Shown here: positions 17,301 through 24,815 of the stretch, one piece after another
How positions within the stretch are numbered: the first letter of the stretch is position 1
Layout: the number at the start of each line of letters is the position of its first letter
NCBI GenBank assembly: GCA_030065125.1
Contig: JASJDM010000035.1
Coordinates: 1-47,347 of the forward strand
Direction of reading: 5' to 3'
Length of the DNA stretch: 47,347 nucleotides
Source of the DNA: Lysobacterales bacterium
Lineage (GTDB): Bacteria; Pseudomonadota; Gammaproteobacteria; Xanthomonadales; SZUA-38
Translations under genes and position numbers: made by a program
The notes under the pieces: model-generated
Told to the model about the DNA's origin: nothing
The model's input: only the letters and a program-made list of their open reading frames with translations
Database searches by the model: none

Positions 17301-19870
17301 ACCTGGGCAACTTCGGTTGCCGCCCGGGCCAGTTTCGCGGCGCTGGTGGGATCGACATCGACCCCCAGGACAACCTGTACGTAGCAGACGTGAGCAATGC
17401 CCGCATCCAGCGCTTCACCCCGGAAGGCTTTTTCGCGGGTGAGGCCGAGTCGGCCTGCGACGGCAGCTGTTTCGTGCTGGGCGACTTCGGCAACCCCCAG
17501 GACGTGTCGGTCAACTCGGATCACTTTTATATCGTGGATCCAGCGACCAACCTGGTGCACGTGTCCCTGCTGACGCCATTTACCGAGGTGGGGCCGGACT
17601 ACGCCGAACTGGTGTATCAGTCCGACAACAGCTTCGCCTGCCCGCTCAGTTCGGACTGCATCGATCGCTTTGACTTCAGCGTCAGCGACGGCGTCCGTCA
17701 CCCCGACACCGGCCTGCCCATTCGTTCGGCGCCGGCCACGGTGGAAGTCGAAGTAGCCCGTAACTTCCGCCCGCCGGTGGCGACTCCCGGCATCTCGGCG
17801 GTGGTGATCGAGGACGTGGAAACGCCCGTGTTCCTGGACGGCAGTGAACTGGATCCCCTGGACACCCTGACCTTCAACCTGATCACGCCGCCTGAGCACG
17901 GCACAGTGATGATTGTAGGCGACGAGGCCCGTTACCTGTCGGACCCAAACTACGTGGGTGAAGACAGCTTCGCATTTGCCGCCTTCGACAGCTTCGAAGA
18001 ATCCGCGCCGGAATCGGTGTCCATCACCGTGCTCAACGTCAACGACCCGCCGGTAGTGTCCGCCCTGGATGACGTCACCGTGGGTGTGGGCTTCACCTAC
18101 AATCTGCGTCATGACTTCACCGACCCTGACGTCGGCGAAAACCACCGGCTGTTTATCAACTGGGGCGACGGTAACTCGGAGTTTGAATCGCCCCGGGACG
18201 CCGATGGCAACACCACCGGCGCCACCCTGGACCAGGGGGACCGGGGCATCGGCCGCATCACGGCCGACCACATCTACACGGCGCCGGGCGTGCGCACCCT
18301 GGAAGTCTGCATCGAGGACCAGATCGACGTGGATATGGACGGCAACAAGTCAACAACCCCCGAGTCTCTGCAGGACTGTGTCCAGGCCACCGTGGACGTG
18401 CTGGCGGCGCCAGACCTGATGGTGACCATGACGCCCTCCAACGACACCGTGCTGCCGGGCCAGCTGTTCAGCTATGACGTGGCGGTGACCAACCAGACGC
18501 CCGACGCCGGCAGCGGCCAGTCCGCCAGCGACGTCCAGCTGGATCTGGCCCTGGCCGGACAATTCGACGAGACCTCCATCAGCGTCAACGGTGCGGGCTG
18601 CCAGCGCGACCGCTACAGCGTGAGCTGCGACGCCGGGGACCTTGCGGTAGGCGCCAGCTTTTCACTGGAGATCACCGCCCAGGTGCCCCTGGACGTAGGC
18701 CTGGGTGAGCAGCTCCGAACCGAGGCCAGCGCCACGCTGGTGGAGGATGATCCCTCCCCCGCCAATCAGGCGGCCGTCATCACACCCATCGTGCGCCCGG
18801 CCGACTACACCGTGGGCGCCGCGGGCGATGCGCTGCTGGACAAGCCCGACATCAATCCCGGCGACGGCATCTGCGCCAGCGAAGACAGCGTCTGCACCCT
18901 GCGCGCAGCGCTGGAAGAGGCCAACGCCACCGCCGGCACCCAGACCATTGCCGTGGGTTCCGGCAGCTTCAACCTGAACGACGACGTGCTTCTGGTGCGC
19001 GATTCCGTGGCGATCCTGGGTAACGGCCCGGACAACACCCTGATGATCGCTGCGCAAGGATTCGCCGACGTGTTCGTCGTGGAGTCCGGCCACACCCTGC
19101 GACTGGAAGACGTGGGGCTCAGCGGTGGCGTCAACGTGCCGTCTGCTGACTTCGTGGCCCGTGGCGTACGGTTCAGTAACGGCCGCAAGGACGTCTCCTT
19201 CGGCGGCGGCCTGCAGTTCGGCACCAGCACTTTCGACATTCGCGACAGCACTTTCGACGGCAACAGCGCCCTGGACGGCGGCGGCATCATGGTGTTAGGT
19301 GACAGCACCGGCACCCTCGTCAATGTGACCGCCACCGCCAACTCGGGCAGCGCTTTCACCTTCGCCGGTGGCACCCACACCCTGCAAAACCTGACCATCG
19401 TCGGCAACAACGGCGGCTGCTGTTACGTCGGTGACGGTGGCGCGCTGAATGTCTTCGGCACCTCTACCCAGGTCACCCTCAGCAACTCCATCCTGGCCGG
19501 CAACCGGGGCTTCGTCCGTAACGGCGACAGCGCACCGCCCAACTGCACCACCCAGGACGGCGGCACCTTGATATCTGGCGGCAACAACCTGTTCGGCGAC
19601 GTCACGGGCTGCGGCATCAGCCTGCTGCCATCGGACCAGGTCACCCAGGACGCCCTGCTGTTCCCGGCCGCGGACAACGGCGGCGGCCTGCCCACCATTC
19701 GGCCCGAGGTGACCAGCCTCGTGGTGGACGCCATTGCCGACGGCTGCCCCGAGGCTGACGCCCGGGGCGTGACCCGGGACCAGGATGGCAATAACGACGG
19801 CCAGGGGCAGTGCGACATCGGAGCCCTGGAGCTACGCAACGACATCCTGTTCGGATCGGGTTTCGAGTAG
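14321..19870 (+). CDS. Giant mosaic secreted protein: HYR/NHL/Ig-like/CSLREA/choice-of-anchor, F-x-x-G-F-E tail
   Basis: The 1849-residue protein has a signal peptide (MRRIGLGWLLWLTGLGVASA) and a strong ribosome site (ATGGAGGTG). By eye: a unique N-terminal region (about 1-430); Ig/HYR-like modules (about 430-625) ending WTATDASGNSA; an NHL-type propeller (about 705-1080) with GAGGIDIDPQDNLYVADVSN; tandem Ig-like modules (about 1150-1242); a PKD-like module with INWGDGNSEFE; a DUF11-like module (about 1365-1490); a CSLREA motif (CTLRAALEEANATAG); right-handed beta-helix repeats; and a choice-of-anchor Q-like end (EADARGVTRDQDG, CDIGALEL). The last residues are ILFGSGFE, with no LPXTG, PEP-CTERM or GlyGly-CTERM signal. 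It is probably a surface or extracellular protein; ligand and role are unknown. It looks monocistronic. Confidence 0.85.
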   Translation: MRRIGLGWLLWLTGLGVASAVWEPVTEPVAKSGTPVPVTLNLAEATEQGSKQSADLPRIKAASLAALKLHQGRVRLANTDRLELEFTETLSDFALELDDPGGESVFELRWYFEQYLLGTQRFAPSGYSLPDTTPIKHGRMAIRSPVAFNRIELKEIHGRTQDDPEYITQVSFTADKGTLDPNVGALLCQIPLGIVYNAAFYTGLLAFDPVTITTANKIGYAANLALKFCPPALEQPQDLTARVPAGQCTEPLEVETMQYGYANSLGFSIQPEADWGELGQPDMFHHNTSLEITAAYNTASAPTAENLSLRLFTDLLVPGATDEIYEECRVDGTVATSQLNGEGPEYACPYVKNRTLEFPVGINTVRWRATVKVGILDLVSPAIPGVPASPKVPGLVTLLLRLIQNAGVIGLGANLGGVRFDNFQDRYQRVTVFDEVPPTVDPIPQDRTRITTNLVGDVIQVQIEADEPGGVSQRNYERILSQMYDVSDACDRPTTFSALYPSEALRSFWPVSTTAQDNTFNITWRARDPGPNLDDDPNETFATMQVEVVDIRPPAIVPPPDIVEITTGQVTELGQPLVFDFVDLDPAITNDAALPLGLGLHEVTWTATDASGNSASAVQIVNIKSSNSDPSAVAQTGAGGQDAISFEPTTIRLNGSDADSDPLTFYIEQYPQNGFFVAPLYPYFVEDYRLERETPGDAELLATCNDGNGPGDKRFELEFPVEPRFITVADDGTTFVVDRGSIKCSTIPSPSGSFQRQQRIAIFDDTGALLNSRDTAGSNYEDIIFDQANQLIYVTSVASSGASTIRIYDFDLDALPTYRLTNMRDRETGLCGNFGTNNFCEIREARSAVLDPNGVLYVMDQDARIYALEKGDLDNPNSTLTLFIDYLSDDVTGGASSFTPGALAMDSEGFIYASRNNRIYKYSPSTIGVDGKPYPGSLVGWMGRCDIDQAPGDAAVCDVANRRSIGYSCTDAICLIDDAITQEEKDFCGLTFSNLGNFGCRPGQFRGAGGIDIDPQDNLYVADVSNARIQRFTPEGFFAGEAESACDGSCFVLGDFGNPQDVSVNSDHFYIVDPATNLVHVSLLTPFTEVGPDYAELVYQSDNSFACPLSSDCIDRFDFSVSDGVRHPDTGLPIRSAPATVEVEVARNFRPPVATPGISAVVIEDVETPVFLDGSELDPLDTLTFNLITPPEHGTVMIVGDEARYLSDPNYVGEDSFAFAAFDSFEESAPESVSITVLNVNDPPVVSALDDVTVGVGFTYNLRHDFTDPDVGENHRLFINWGDGNSEFESPRDADGNTTGATLDQGDRGIGRITADHIYTAPGVRTLEVCIEDQIDVDMDGNKSTTPESLQDCVQATVDVLAAPDLMVTMTPSNDTVLPGQLFSYDVAVTNQTPDAGSGQSASDVQLDLALAGQFDETSISVNGAGCQRDRYSVSCDAGDLAVGASFSLEITAQVPLDVGLGEQLRTEASATLVEDDPSPANQAAVITPIVRPADYTVGAAGDALLDKPDINPGDGICASEDSVCTLRAALEEANATAGTQTIAVGSGSFNLNDDVLLVRDSVAILGNGPDNTLMIAAQGFADVFVVESGHTLRLEDVGLSGGVNVPSADFVARGVRFSNGRKDVSFGGGLQFGTSTFDIRDSTFDGNSALDGGGIMVLGDSTGTLVNVTATANSGSAFTFAGGTHTLQNLTIVGNNGGCCYVGDGGALNVFGTSTQVTLSNSILAGNRGFVRNGDSAPPNCTTQDGGTLISGGNNLFGDVTGCGISLLPSDQVTQDALLFPAADNGGGLPTIRPEVTSLVVDAIADGCPEADARGVTRDQDGNNDGQGQCDIGALELRNDILFGSGFE

Positions 19871-19881
19871 CGCCTTTGTGA

Positions 19882-19902
19882 GGGGAGGCAGGCCGCCTCC
19901 CC
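19882..19902. terminator. Perfect GC-rich hairpin after the giant gene
   Basis: GGGGAGGC (19882-19889) pairs perfectly with GCCTCCCC (19895-19902) over a five-base loop, eleven bases after the giant gene's stop. It is followed by CCAAGGG rather than a T-tract. Position and stem strength favour a transcription end for this 5.5 kb message. Confidence 0.55.
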
Positions 19903-19925
19903 CCAAGGGTTGGGATTTGATCTCC

Positions 19926-19950
19926 GCTTTCCCGGTTTGGCCGGGAAAGC
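19926..19950. terminator. Second hairpin, back to back with the first
   Basis: GCTTTCCCGG (19926-19935) pairs perfectly with CCGGGAAAGC (19941-19950) over the loop TTTGG, a ten-base stem. It lies 23 bases after the first hairpin and 48 bases before the ClC gene. It may be a second terminator or part of the ClC leader. Confidence 0.5.
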
Positions 19951-19998
19951 CCCTAGTCGCCTTCCGCCGCCGCGAGTTGTTACGATGCGTCGTATCCT

Positions 19999-21711
19999 AT
20001 GATCAGACGCATCACGGTCCTGACCCTGCTCGGCCTCGTCATCGGCGGCGTGGTCGGCACGATTGCGGTGGGCTTCGTCGAAGCCGTGCTCTGGCTGAAC
20101 GACCTCTTCCTGATCTCTCAACAAAGCCGCGCTGCTGCCACTGACCGCACATGGCTGGTGGCCATGACCATCGGGGTTCCCACGGCTGGAGGCCTGGTAG
20201 TCGGCCTGCTGAGCTTGCTCATGCCCGGCAGTCGTTTCCAAGGACCGCCGGACGCCATCCGCACCGCGCAAAGCCAGGACGCGGCGATGCCGGTCAAGAG
20301 CGGCCTCCTGTCTGCCGTTGCTGCGTGTTTGTCCCTCGGCGCCGGCGCCTCGGTGGGCCAGTACGGCCCCCTGGTCCACATGGGTGCCTCCCTGGGGTCC
20401 TGGATCCGACGCTGGACCCGAATGGACCGTTCCCTGGGCAGGATCAGCCTCGCCTGCGGCGCCGCGGCGGCCATCTCGGCCGCATTCCATGCACCCATCG
20501 CCGGCCTGGTGTTTGCCCGGGAAGTCATCCTGCGCCACTACTCCCTGCGGGCGTTTGCGCCTATCGCGGTTGCTTCCACCCTGGCCTACGTGATGGCGCA
20601 TATCATTCTTCAACGGGAACCGCTGTTTCGAATCGAAGAAAAGGTCGTGGCCGGCGCCTGGGAGTACCTGGTTTTCATCGTCATCGGCATCACCGGCGCC
20701 CTGCTGGCGACGGTCTACATGCACGCCATCCGGTTCGCCGGCGCGATATCGAGCAAACTGAACTGGCCGGTGCCGATCAGGCCGGCGTTGGCCGGGCTTG
20801 CCCTGGGCATCGTCGCGCTGCAGGTACCGGATGTGCTCGGCATTGGCCAGGAGGCTCTGCGCCAGGCCATGGTGGGCAGCGTTTACAGCGCAGTCGACCT
20901 CACGCAAATCCTGGTTGCCAAGCTGCTGCTGACGGCACTTTGTCTTGGTTTCGGGTTTGCCGGGGGCGTGTTTTCCCCTGCCCTGCTGATCGGCACCCTG
21001 TTCGGCGCACTGGTGGGGATGGGTGTTGGCGAGATCTTCGTCGATCAGCCATCGACCATCGCGATCTATGCGGTGTGTGGTCTGGTGGCCGTGACCAGTC
21101 CGGTGATCGGTGCGCCGCTCACTACCGTCCTGATCGTGTTTGAGCTGACCCAGAATTTTGATCTCGCCACCGCCGCCCTGGTCAGCGTCGCATTTGCCAA
21201 TCTGGTGGGCTTTCGGATCTTTGGCCGCTCGCTGTTCGACGTGCAGTTAAAAGAACGGGGATTTGACCTCAGTCTCGGCCGGGACAAGGTCATGGTGCAG
21301 CAGCACACCATCAAGACCCTGCTTTACGAGGACTACACGACAGTACATACCGAGGACGCCCTGCAAACCGTGCGCGATGCCCTGGTCCGGGACAACCGCA
21401 GCGAGGCCTACATCATCAATAACGCCGGCGCCTACGTAGGAACTCTGTCCCTGCAGCGACTGATGCAGCTGGTCGCAAGCGGCACCGAACTGGATCAGGC
21501 CGCCGGACTGTATGCCGAACCGGAGTCCGTGACATTCACTCCAGACACGTCGATCTGGACCGCCATGTCGGAGATGAAAAACTTTGTGGGCGAGAGCATT
21601 CCCGTGCTGGACGATGGCCGGCTCGTCGGCGCGCTGTCCGAATCGACCATCGTGAGCGCGTACATGGACATCCTGGAAGAGGTCCGCAAGGAAGAGCACG
21701 CGGCCGTGTAG
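19999..21711 (+). CDS. ClC-family chloride channel with C-terminal CBS pair
   Basis: The 570-residue protein has a ClC membrane domain (about 1-420) followed by two CBS repeats (about 435-560). Against E. coli ClcA, GAGASVGQYGPLVHMG replaces the GREGP gate, so the gating Glu148 position is Tyr122. In AAFHAPIAGLVFAREV the internal proton glutamate Glu203 becomes Val175, as in eukaryotic ClC channels. The third anion-site motif GGVFSP is kept. Loss of both glutamates argues against 2Cl-/H+ exchange and for passive anion conductance, possibly gated through the CBS domains by nucleotides. The ATG at 19999 has a poor ribosome site. Selectivity among anions cannot be read here. Confidence 0.88.
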   Translation: MIRRITVLTLLGLVIGGVVGTIAVGFVEAVLWLNDLFLISQQSRAAATDRTWLVAMTIGVPTAGGLVVGLLSLLMPGSRFQGPPDAIRTAQSQDAAMPVKSGLLSAVAACLSLGAGASVGQYGPLVHMGASLGSWIRRWTRMDRSLGRISLACGAAAAISAAFHAPIAGLVFAREVILRHYSLRAFAPIAVASTLAYVMAHIILQREPLFRIEEKVVAGAWEYLVFIVIGITGALLATVYMHAIRFAGAISSKLNWPVPIRPALAGLALGIVALQVPDVLGIGQEALRQAMVGSVYSAVDLTQILVAKLLLTALCLGFGFAGGVFSPALLIGTLFGALVGMGVGEIFVDQPSTIAIYAVCGLVAVTSPVIGAPLTTVLIVFELTQNFDLATAALVSVAFANLVGFRIFGRSLFDVQLKERGFDLSLGRDKVMVQQHTIKTLLYEDYTTVHTEDALQTVRDALVRDNRSEAYIINNAGAYVGTLSLQRLMQLVASGTELDQAAGLYAEPESVTFTPDTSIWTAMSEMKNFVGESIPVLDDGRLVGALSESTIVSAYMDILEEVRKEEHAAV

Positions 21712-21822
21712 TGGCGCGGACCAGGCACGCCGATAGATCGATAGCTGTTCGCTTTTCCGCTCCGCAGCATTGGAGGGACAGAAGGCGCGGGAAAACCGCG
21801 CGCAAGCGGGAGAACCCTCATC

Positions 21823-22743
21823 ATGACTATTCGATCACTGGCCGTTGCCGCCTGCCTTGCCATCGTGGGATGCACCGGAGACTCCTCCACCGTAGCACCG
21901 ACGCCGCTTCCCCCGGTGGAGGTCAAAGGTGGGTCCGCCAGGATAGATCTGGTCCACCTGGACCAAACCCTGGTATTCGATCATGTGAAAGCCATTCAAC
22001 GCCACGACGAAGAGGCTGGAGCCGACCGTATCCTCGTGGTCTTCACCCAGCAGGACGTTGAGGCGCTGCCACTGACCCATCCGTTTGAAGCTTTTGACGT
22101 CAGACGCTGGTCCCTGGCCAAACATCCCGAGGAGATCCGCGCGGTCGTCAGCGTTCTGATCGATCCCGCGACGCCGACCCAGCCCCTGGCCTGCGATGTG
22201 TTTGCCGAGCAATCCTGGCTGCAGGGCGCCTGCGGGCAATATGACTCGTCTTTGGAGGTAACGGTGACGGAAGGGTCCATCCGGGGCGCACTCACCATGC
22301 TGGATTTCTTCGGCATGAAATACGAGGACCGCGGCTGGCGGGCGACCGGCACTTTCGAAGTACCGATTGCCAGGATTGATCCGCCGTCTGTGGTGGAGGG
22401 AACGGCGGCCATCGCTTCTCCCCAGGTGAAGCGACTGCAGGCCATGGAGGCTGCCCTGGTCAGGGGTGACCTCACGGCCATGGAACAGCACGTCACGCCA
22501 GAAGCGTACGCCGAGTATATGGAGGCCGCCGAGCAATGGGGCGAGGAAGAACTCCTGGGCATGATGCAGGGCATGGCTGCGATGTTCGAAGATCTCCAGG
22601 TCACCGACGAGAACGTGTCCGTCAGGCTCTACAATGCCGGCGAGCGCTCGCGCCTGGTGCTGGAGAAAAAGGAAGAGAACTCCACGACCACTGAAATTTC
22701 GGATTTCCGCTGGACTGAAGGGCGCTGGTTGTTGGATTCCTGA
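21823..22743 (+). CDS. Predicted lipoprotein of unknown function
   Basis: The 306-residue protein has a lipoprotein signal with lipobox IVGC (Cys17), so it is probably anchored in the envelope. I do not recognise a family. The mature part has an N-terminal beta-rich region (about 35-185) with HLDQTLVFDHVKAIQRHDEE and ILVVFTQQDVEALPL, in which C125 and C137 could form a disulfide. A helical segment (about 205-260) reads VKRLQAMEAALVRGDLTAME, and the chain ends in a beta-hairpin SDFRWTEGRWLLDS. It lies 111 bases after the ClC gene in the same direction and might be co-transcribed with it. No function is assigned. Confidence 0.75.
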   Translation: MTIRSLAVAACLAIVGCTGDSSTVAPTPLPPVEVKGGSARIDLVHLDQTLVFDHVKAIQRHDEEAGADRILVVFTQQDVEALPLTHPFEAFDVRRWSLAKHPEEIRAVVSVLIDPATPTQPLACDVFAEQSWLQGACGQYDSSLEVTVTEGSIRGALTMLDFFGMKYEDRGWRATGTFEVPIARIDPPSVVEGTAAIASPQVKRLQAMEAALVRGDLTAMEQHVTPEAYAEYMEAAEQWGEEELLGMMQGMAAMFEDLQVTDENVSVRLYNAGERSRLVLEKKEENSTTTEISDFRWTEGRWLLDS

Positions 22744-22774
22744 GATCCTTCCGTGGCGGATTGTCCGAAACGAC

Positions 22775-22796
22775 CCGCCACCGATTGCGGTGGCGG
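22775..22796. terminator. Perfect nine-base hairpin after the lipoprotein gene
   Basis: CCGCCACCG (22775-22783) pairs perfectly with CGGTGGCGG (22788-22796) over the loop ATTG, 32 bases after the stop codon. It separates the ClC/lipoprotein genes from the MarR unit. The next bases are TGCCGTGC, not a T-tract. Confidence 0.55.
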
Positions 22797-22863
22797 TGCC
22801 GTGCTACTCCAATGAGTCTCTGAACACACCCGGCTTTCCCGGGACAGCACCCGTTCACATTTA

Positions 22864-22897
22864 ATTCATGTATAAACTATATAGTTGATGCATGAAT
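22864..22897. promoter_or_regulatory. 34-base dyad over the marR start: probable autoregulatory operator
   Basis: A perfect inner palindrome AACTATATAGTT (22875-22886) is nested in a wider inverted repeat, ATTCATG (22864-22870) with CATGAAT (22891-22897), and both share the centre 22880.5. Fifteen of seventeen possible base pairs match. The right arm contains the ATG of the MarR gene (22892). TATAAA (22871-22876) and TATATA inside it could serve as a -10 box. MarR dimers typically bind palindromes of this size in their own promoters, so occupancy would block transcription of marR and the hydrolase. Confidence 0.75.
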
Positions 22898-23395
22898 CAA
22901 TTGCCGGCAACGCAACCCGTCAAAGGCCTTCGCCCCGAAACCGCCTGGTTTTCCGTGGTGCAGGCCTACCAGGTGTGCACCCGTCAGTACGAGCGCATGC
23001 TGAGCGAGTTCGACCTGAGCATTGCCCAGTTCGACGTAATGTCAGTGATCCAGCGGCTGAATCACCAGGCCATGCCCAAACAGATTGCCGAGCACCTGGT
23101 GGTGACCCGCGGCAACATCACCGGCGTACTGCAGCGCCTTCAGGCCCGGGGACTGGTGGACACCCAGCCTCACCCGGAAGACGGCCGCGCCAGGGTCTGC
23201 GGCCTCAGTACATCAGGCCGGGCACTGCTGGCCCACGCCCAGGCCGCCGCCACCCGCTTTATCCACACCCAGCTGGCACCGTTTTCCGACCAGGACATGC
23301 AGCGAACCCACCATCTGATGAAGCAGATGGCGCGCCACCTGGAATCCATGGACCCCATTGCCCTGGCCCAGGGCACCGACACAAGGAACTCCTGA
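22892..23395 (+). CDS. MarR-family transcriptional regulator
   Basis: The 167-residue protein has the MarR winged-helix domain. The recognition region is MPKQIAEHLVVTRGNITGVL (about 60-79), then LQARGLVDTQPHPEDGRAR for the wing, and N- and C-terminal helices for dimerisation. MarR proteins usually repress their own operon and release DNA on binding phenolic or other lipophilic ligands or on oxidation. No ribosome site is visible before the ATG; the start lies inside the 34-base operator-like dyad, and the message may be leaderless. The alpha/beta hydrolase gene starts three bases after its stop codon, so the two form an operon and the hydrolase is the likely regulated activity. Confidence 0.9.
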   Translation: MNQLPATQPVKGLRPETAWFSVVQAYQVCTRQYERMLSEFDLSIAQFDVMSVIQRLNHQAMPKQIAEHLVVTRGNITGVLQRLQARGLVDTQPHPEDGRARVCGLSTSGRALLAHAQAAATRFIHTQLAPFSDQDMQRTHHLMKQMARHLESMDPIALAQGTDTRNS

Positions 23396-23397
23396 TC

Positions 23398-24177
23398 ATG
23401 CAGAATCTGCAACCCGCGCCGCCGGCGTCGAACCTGCTGTGGAAAGAATCCCGCGCACTGCTGGACGCTGCCAGGATGGTGGCGCGGTCAATACAGCCCG
23501 TCCGGCGCATCATCGAAGGCGACCCGGTCATCGTGCTGCCGGGCTTTGGCGCCGGCGAGCGCAGCATGCGCCCGTTGCGAAACTACCTTCGCCGGCACCG
23601 ACTCCATGTGGAAGACTGGGGCCAGGGCACCAACAAGGCCGGCCTGGACCTGCCCCACAGCCTGGATGACCTGGGCCCGACCTGGCAGGCCGTCCCGCTG
23701 CCGGTTTATCGTGGCGAAGGCGGCGTCGCCTACCTGTGTGATCGCATGGTCCACCAGGTCCGGGAACGCTCCGAAGCCCTGGATTCAAAGATTGCGCTGG
23801 TCGGCTGGAGCCTGGGCGGCACCATTGCTCGGGAAGTGGCGCGAGACCTGCCGGACCGGGTCAGCCAGGTCATTACCCTGGGGTCGCCGGTGGTAGGTGG
23901 ACCCAAGTACACCGCCGCCGCCCGGACGCTGACCCAGCGTGGACTCGACATGGACTGGATCGAAACCGAGGTGCGACGACGCGAGGAGCGACCCATCACG
24001 GTTCCCGTCACGGCCGTTGTCAGCCCGACCGACGCCATCGTCGGCTTCGGAGCCGCCCACGACCGCTTCAACGACACGGTCCGCCACGTGGTGCTGGACG
24101 TTCCGCACCTGGGCATGGGCCTCAATCCGCAGGTGTGGGACGTGATCCTGGAAGCGCTGGAAACCCCGACGGGCTAG
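23398..24177 (+). CDS. Alpha/beta-fold hydrolase
   Basis: The 259-residue cytosolic protein (no signal peptide) has an alpha/beta hydrolase core: oxyanion strand PVIVLPGFGAGERSM (43-57), nucleophile elbow GWSLGG with Ser138, acid Asp212 in VVSPTDAIVG, and His237 in LDVPHLGMG. The triad order and spacing are standard. It is probably a lipase/esterase-like enzyme; the substrate is unknown. AAGGA lies about ten bases upstream of the ATG. The reading frame stays open far upstream across the MarR gene, but a start there would overlap that gene. Coupling to MarR suggests induction by a compound that the enzyme may detoxify or use. Confidence 0.85.
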   Translation: MQNLQPAPPASNLLWKESRALLDAARMVARSIQPVRRIIEGDPVIVLPGFGAGERSMRPLRNYLRRHRLHVEDWGQGTNKAGLDLPHSLDDLGPTWQAVPLPVYRGEGGVAYLCDRMVHQVRERSEALDSKIALVGWSLGGTIAREVARDLPDRVSQVITLGSPVVGGPKYTAAARTLTQRGLDMDWIETEVRRREERPITVPVTAVVSPTDAIVGFGAAHDRFNDTVRHVVLDVPHLGMGLNPQVWDVILEALETPTG

Positions 24178-24250
24178 TAGCCTGGGCCCGTCGCTGGATT
24201 TGCCCCGCAAGCCTATGGAAGATGGGGCGACTGTTCGACGGAGCCAGCCG

Positions 24251-24718
24251 ATGAAGCGAGAACAATGGAACACCCTGATCGAGATCGTGGGTTTTGTCGG
24301 GATCGTGGGATCCCTGCTGTTTGTCGGACTTCAGATCAGGCAGGAGGCGGCTGCAACCCGCTCGGCCACGGTGCTGCAACTGAAAGACGCCTGGGTACAG
24401 GTGAACCTGGTCCAGGCCACCAGCCCGGAGCTGGCCGAGGCTTTCGAAACCGTCATCCGCGACGGCTGGGACGCCAGCTTCCGGGCACGCCATCACATCG
24501 AGGGCTTCTACCGCACCATGATCCACAACTGGTCCAACGCGCATTACCAGTACCGCAACGGCACCCTGGATGATAATCAGTGGCTGCCCCACCAGCGGGA
24601 AATCCAGGCCAGCAAGGACAATCCCTTGATCCGCAGGGTGTGGGAAGACTGGCGACATGTGTTCGACGATGAGTTTGGCGTCCTGATGGATGGGGTCATG
24701 GTTTCGTCCGGGGAATGA
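24251..24718 (+). CDS. Small membrane-anchored protein of unknown function
   Basis: The 155-residue protein has one N-terminal transmembrane helix (LIEIVGFVGIVGSLLFVGLQI, about residues 9-28) followed by an alpha-helical soluble part containing QEAAATRSATVLQLKDAW and IEGFYRTMIHNWSNAHYQYR. It resembles a widespread, unnamed group of short proteins with an ExxGxxGxxxSLxFVGLQI-type start in marine gammaproteobacteria. Function is unknown. The ATG at 24251 is chosen because GGAG lies eight bases upstream; the frame is open further 5' without a ribosome site. It follows the hydrolase gene by 73 bases. Confidence 0.65.
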   Translation: MKREQWNTLIEIVGFVGIVGSLLFVGLQIRQEAAATRSATVLQLKDAWVQVNLVQATSPELAEAFETVIRDGWDASFRARHHIEGFYRTMIHNWSNAHYQYRNGTLDDNQWLPHQREIQASKDNPLIRRVWEDWRHVFDDEFGVLMDGVMVSSGE

Positions 24719-24815
24719 TGCGCCGGATACTTAACCCACTGAAAACTAGAGACTTCTAAACACCCTCAGGAAACTCTCAGCTTTCCCTCAGGACTTTTTA
24801 AACCGTCAAAACTAG

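Noticed and set aside
16160..18271. 703-codon open frame on the minus strand inside the giant gene
   Set aside because: Its translation is rich in His/Arg/Gly/Val low-complexity runs, with no recognisable domain. It mirrors the third-position GC bias of the plus-strand gene, whose modules are recognisable.
19985..20002. Five-codon upstream frame whose TGA overlaps the ClC ATG
   Set aside because: No ribosome site before it and too short to distinguish from chance.
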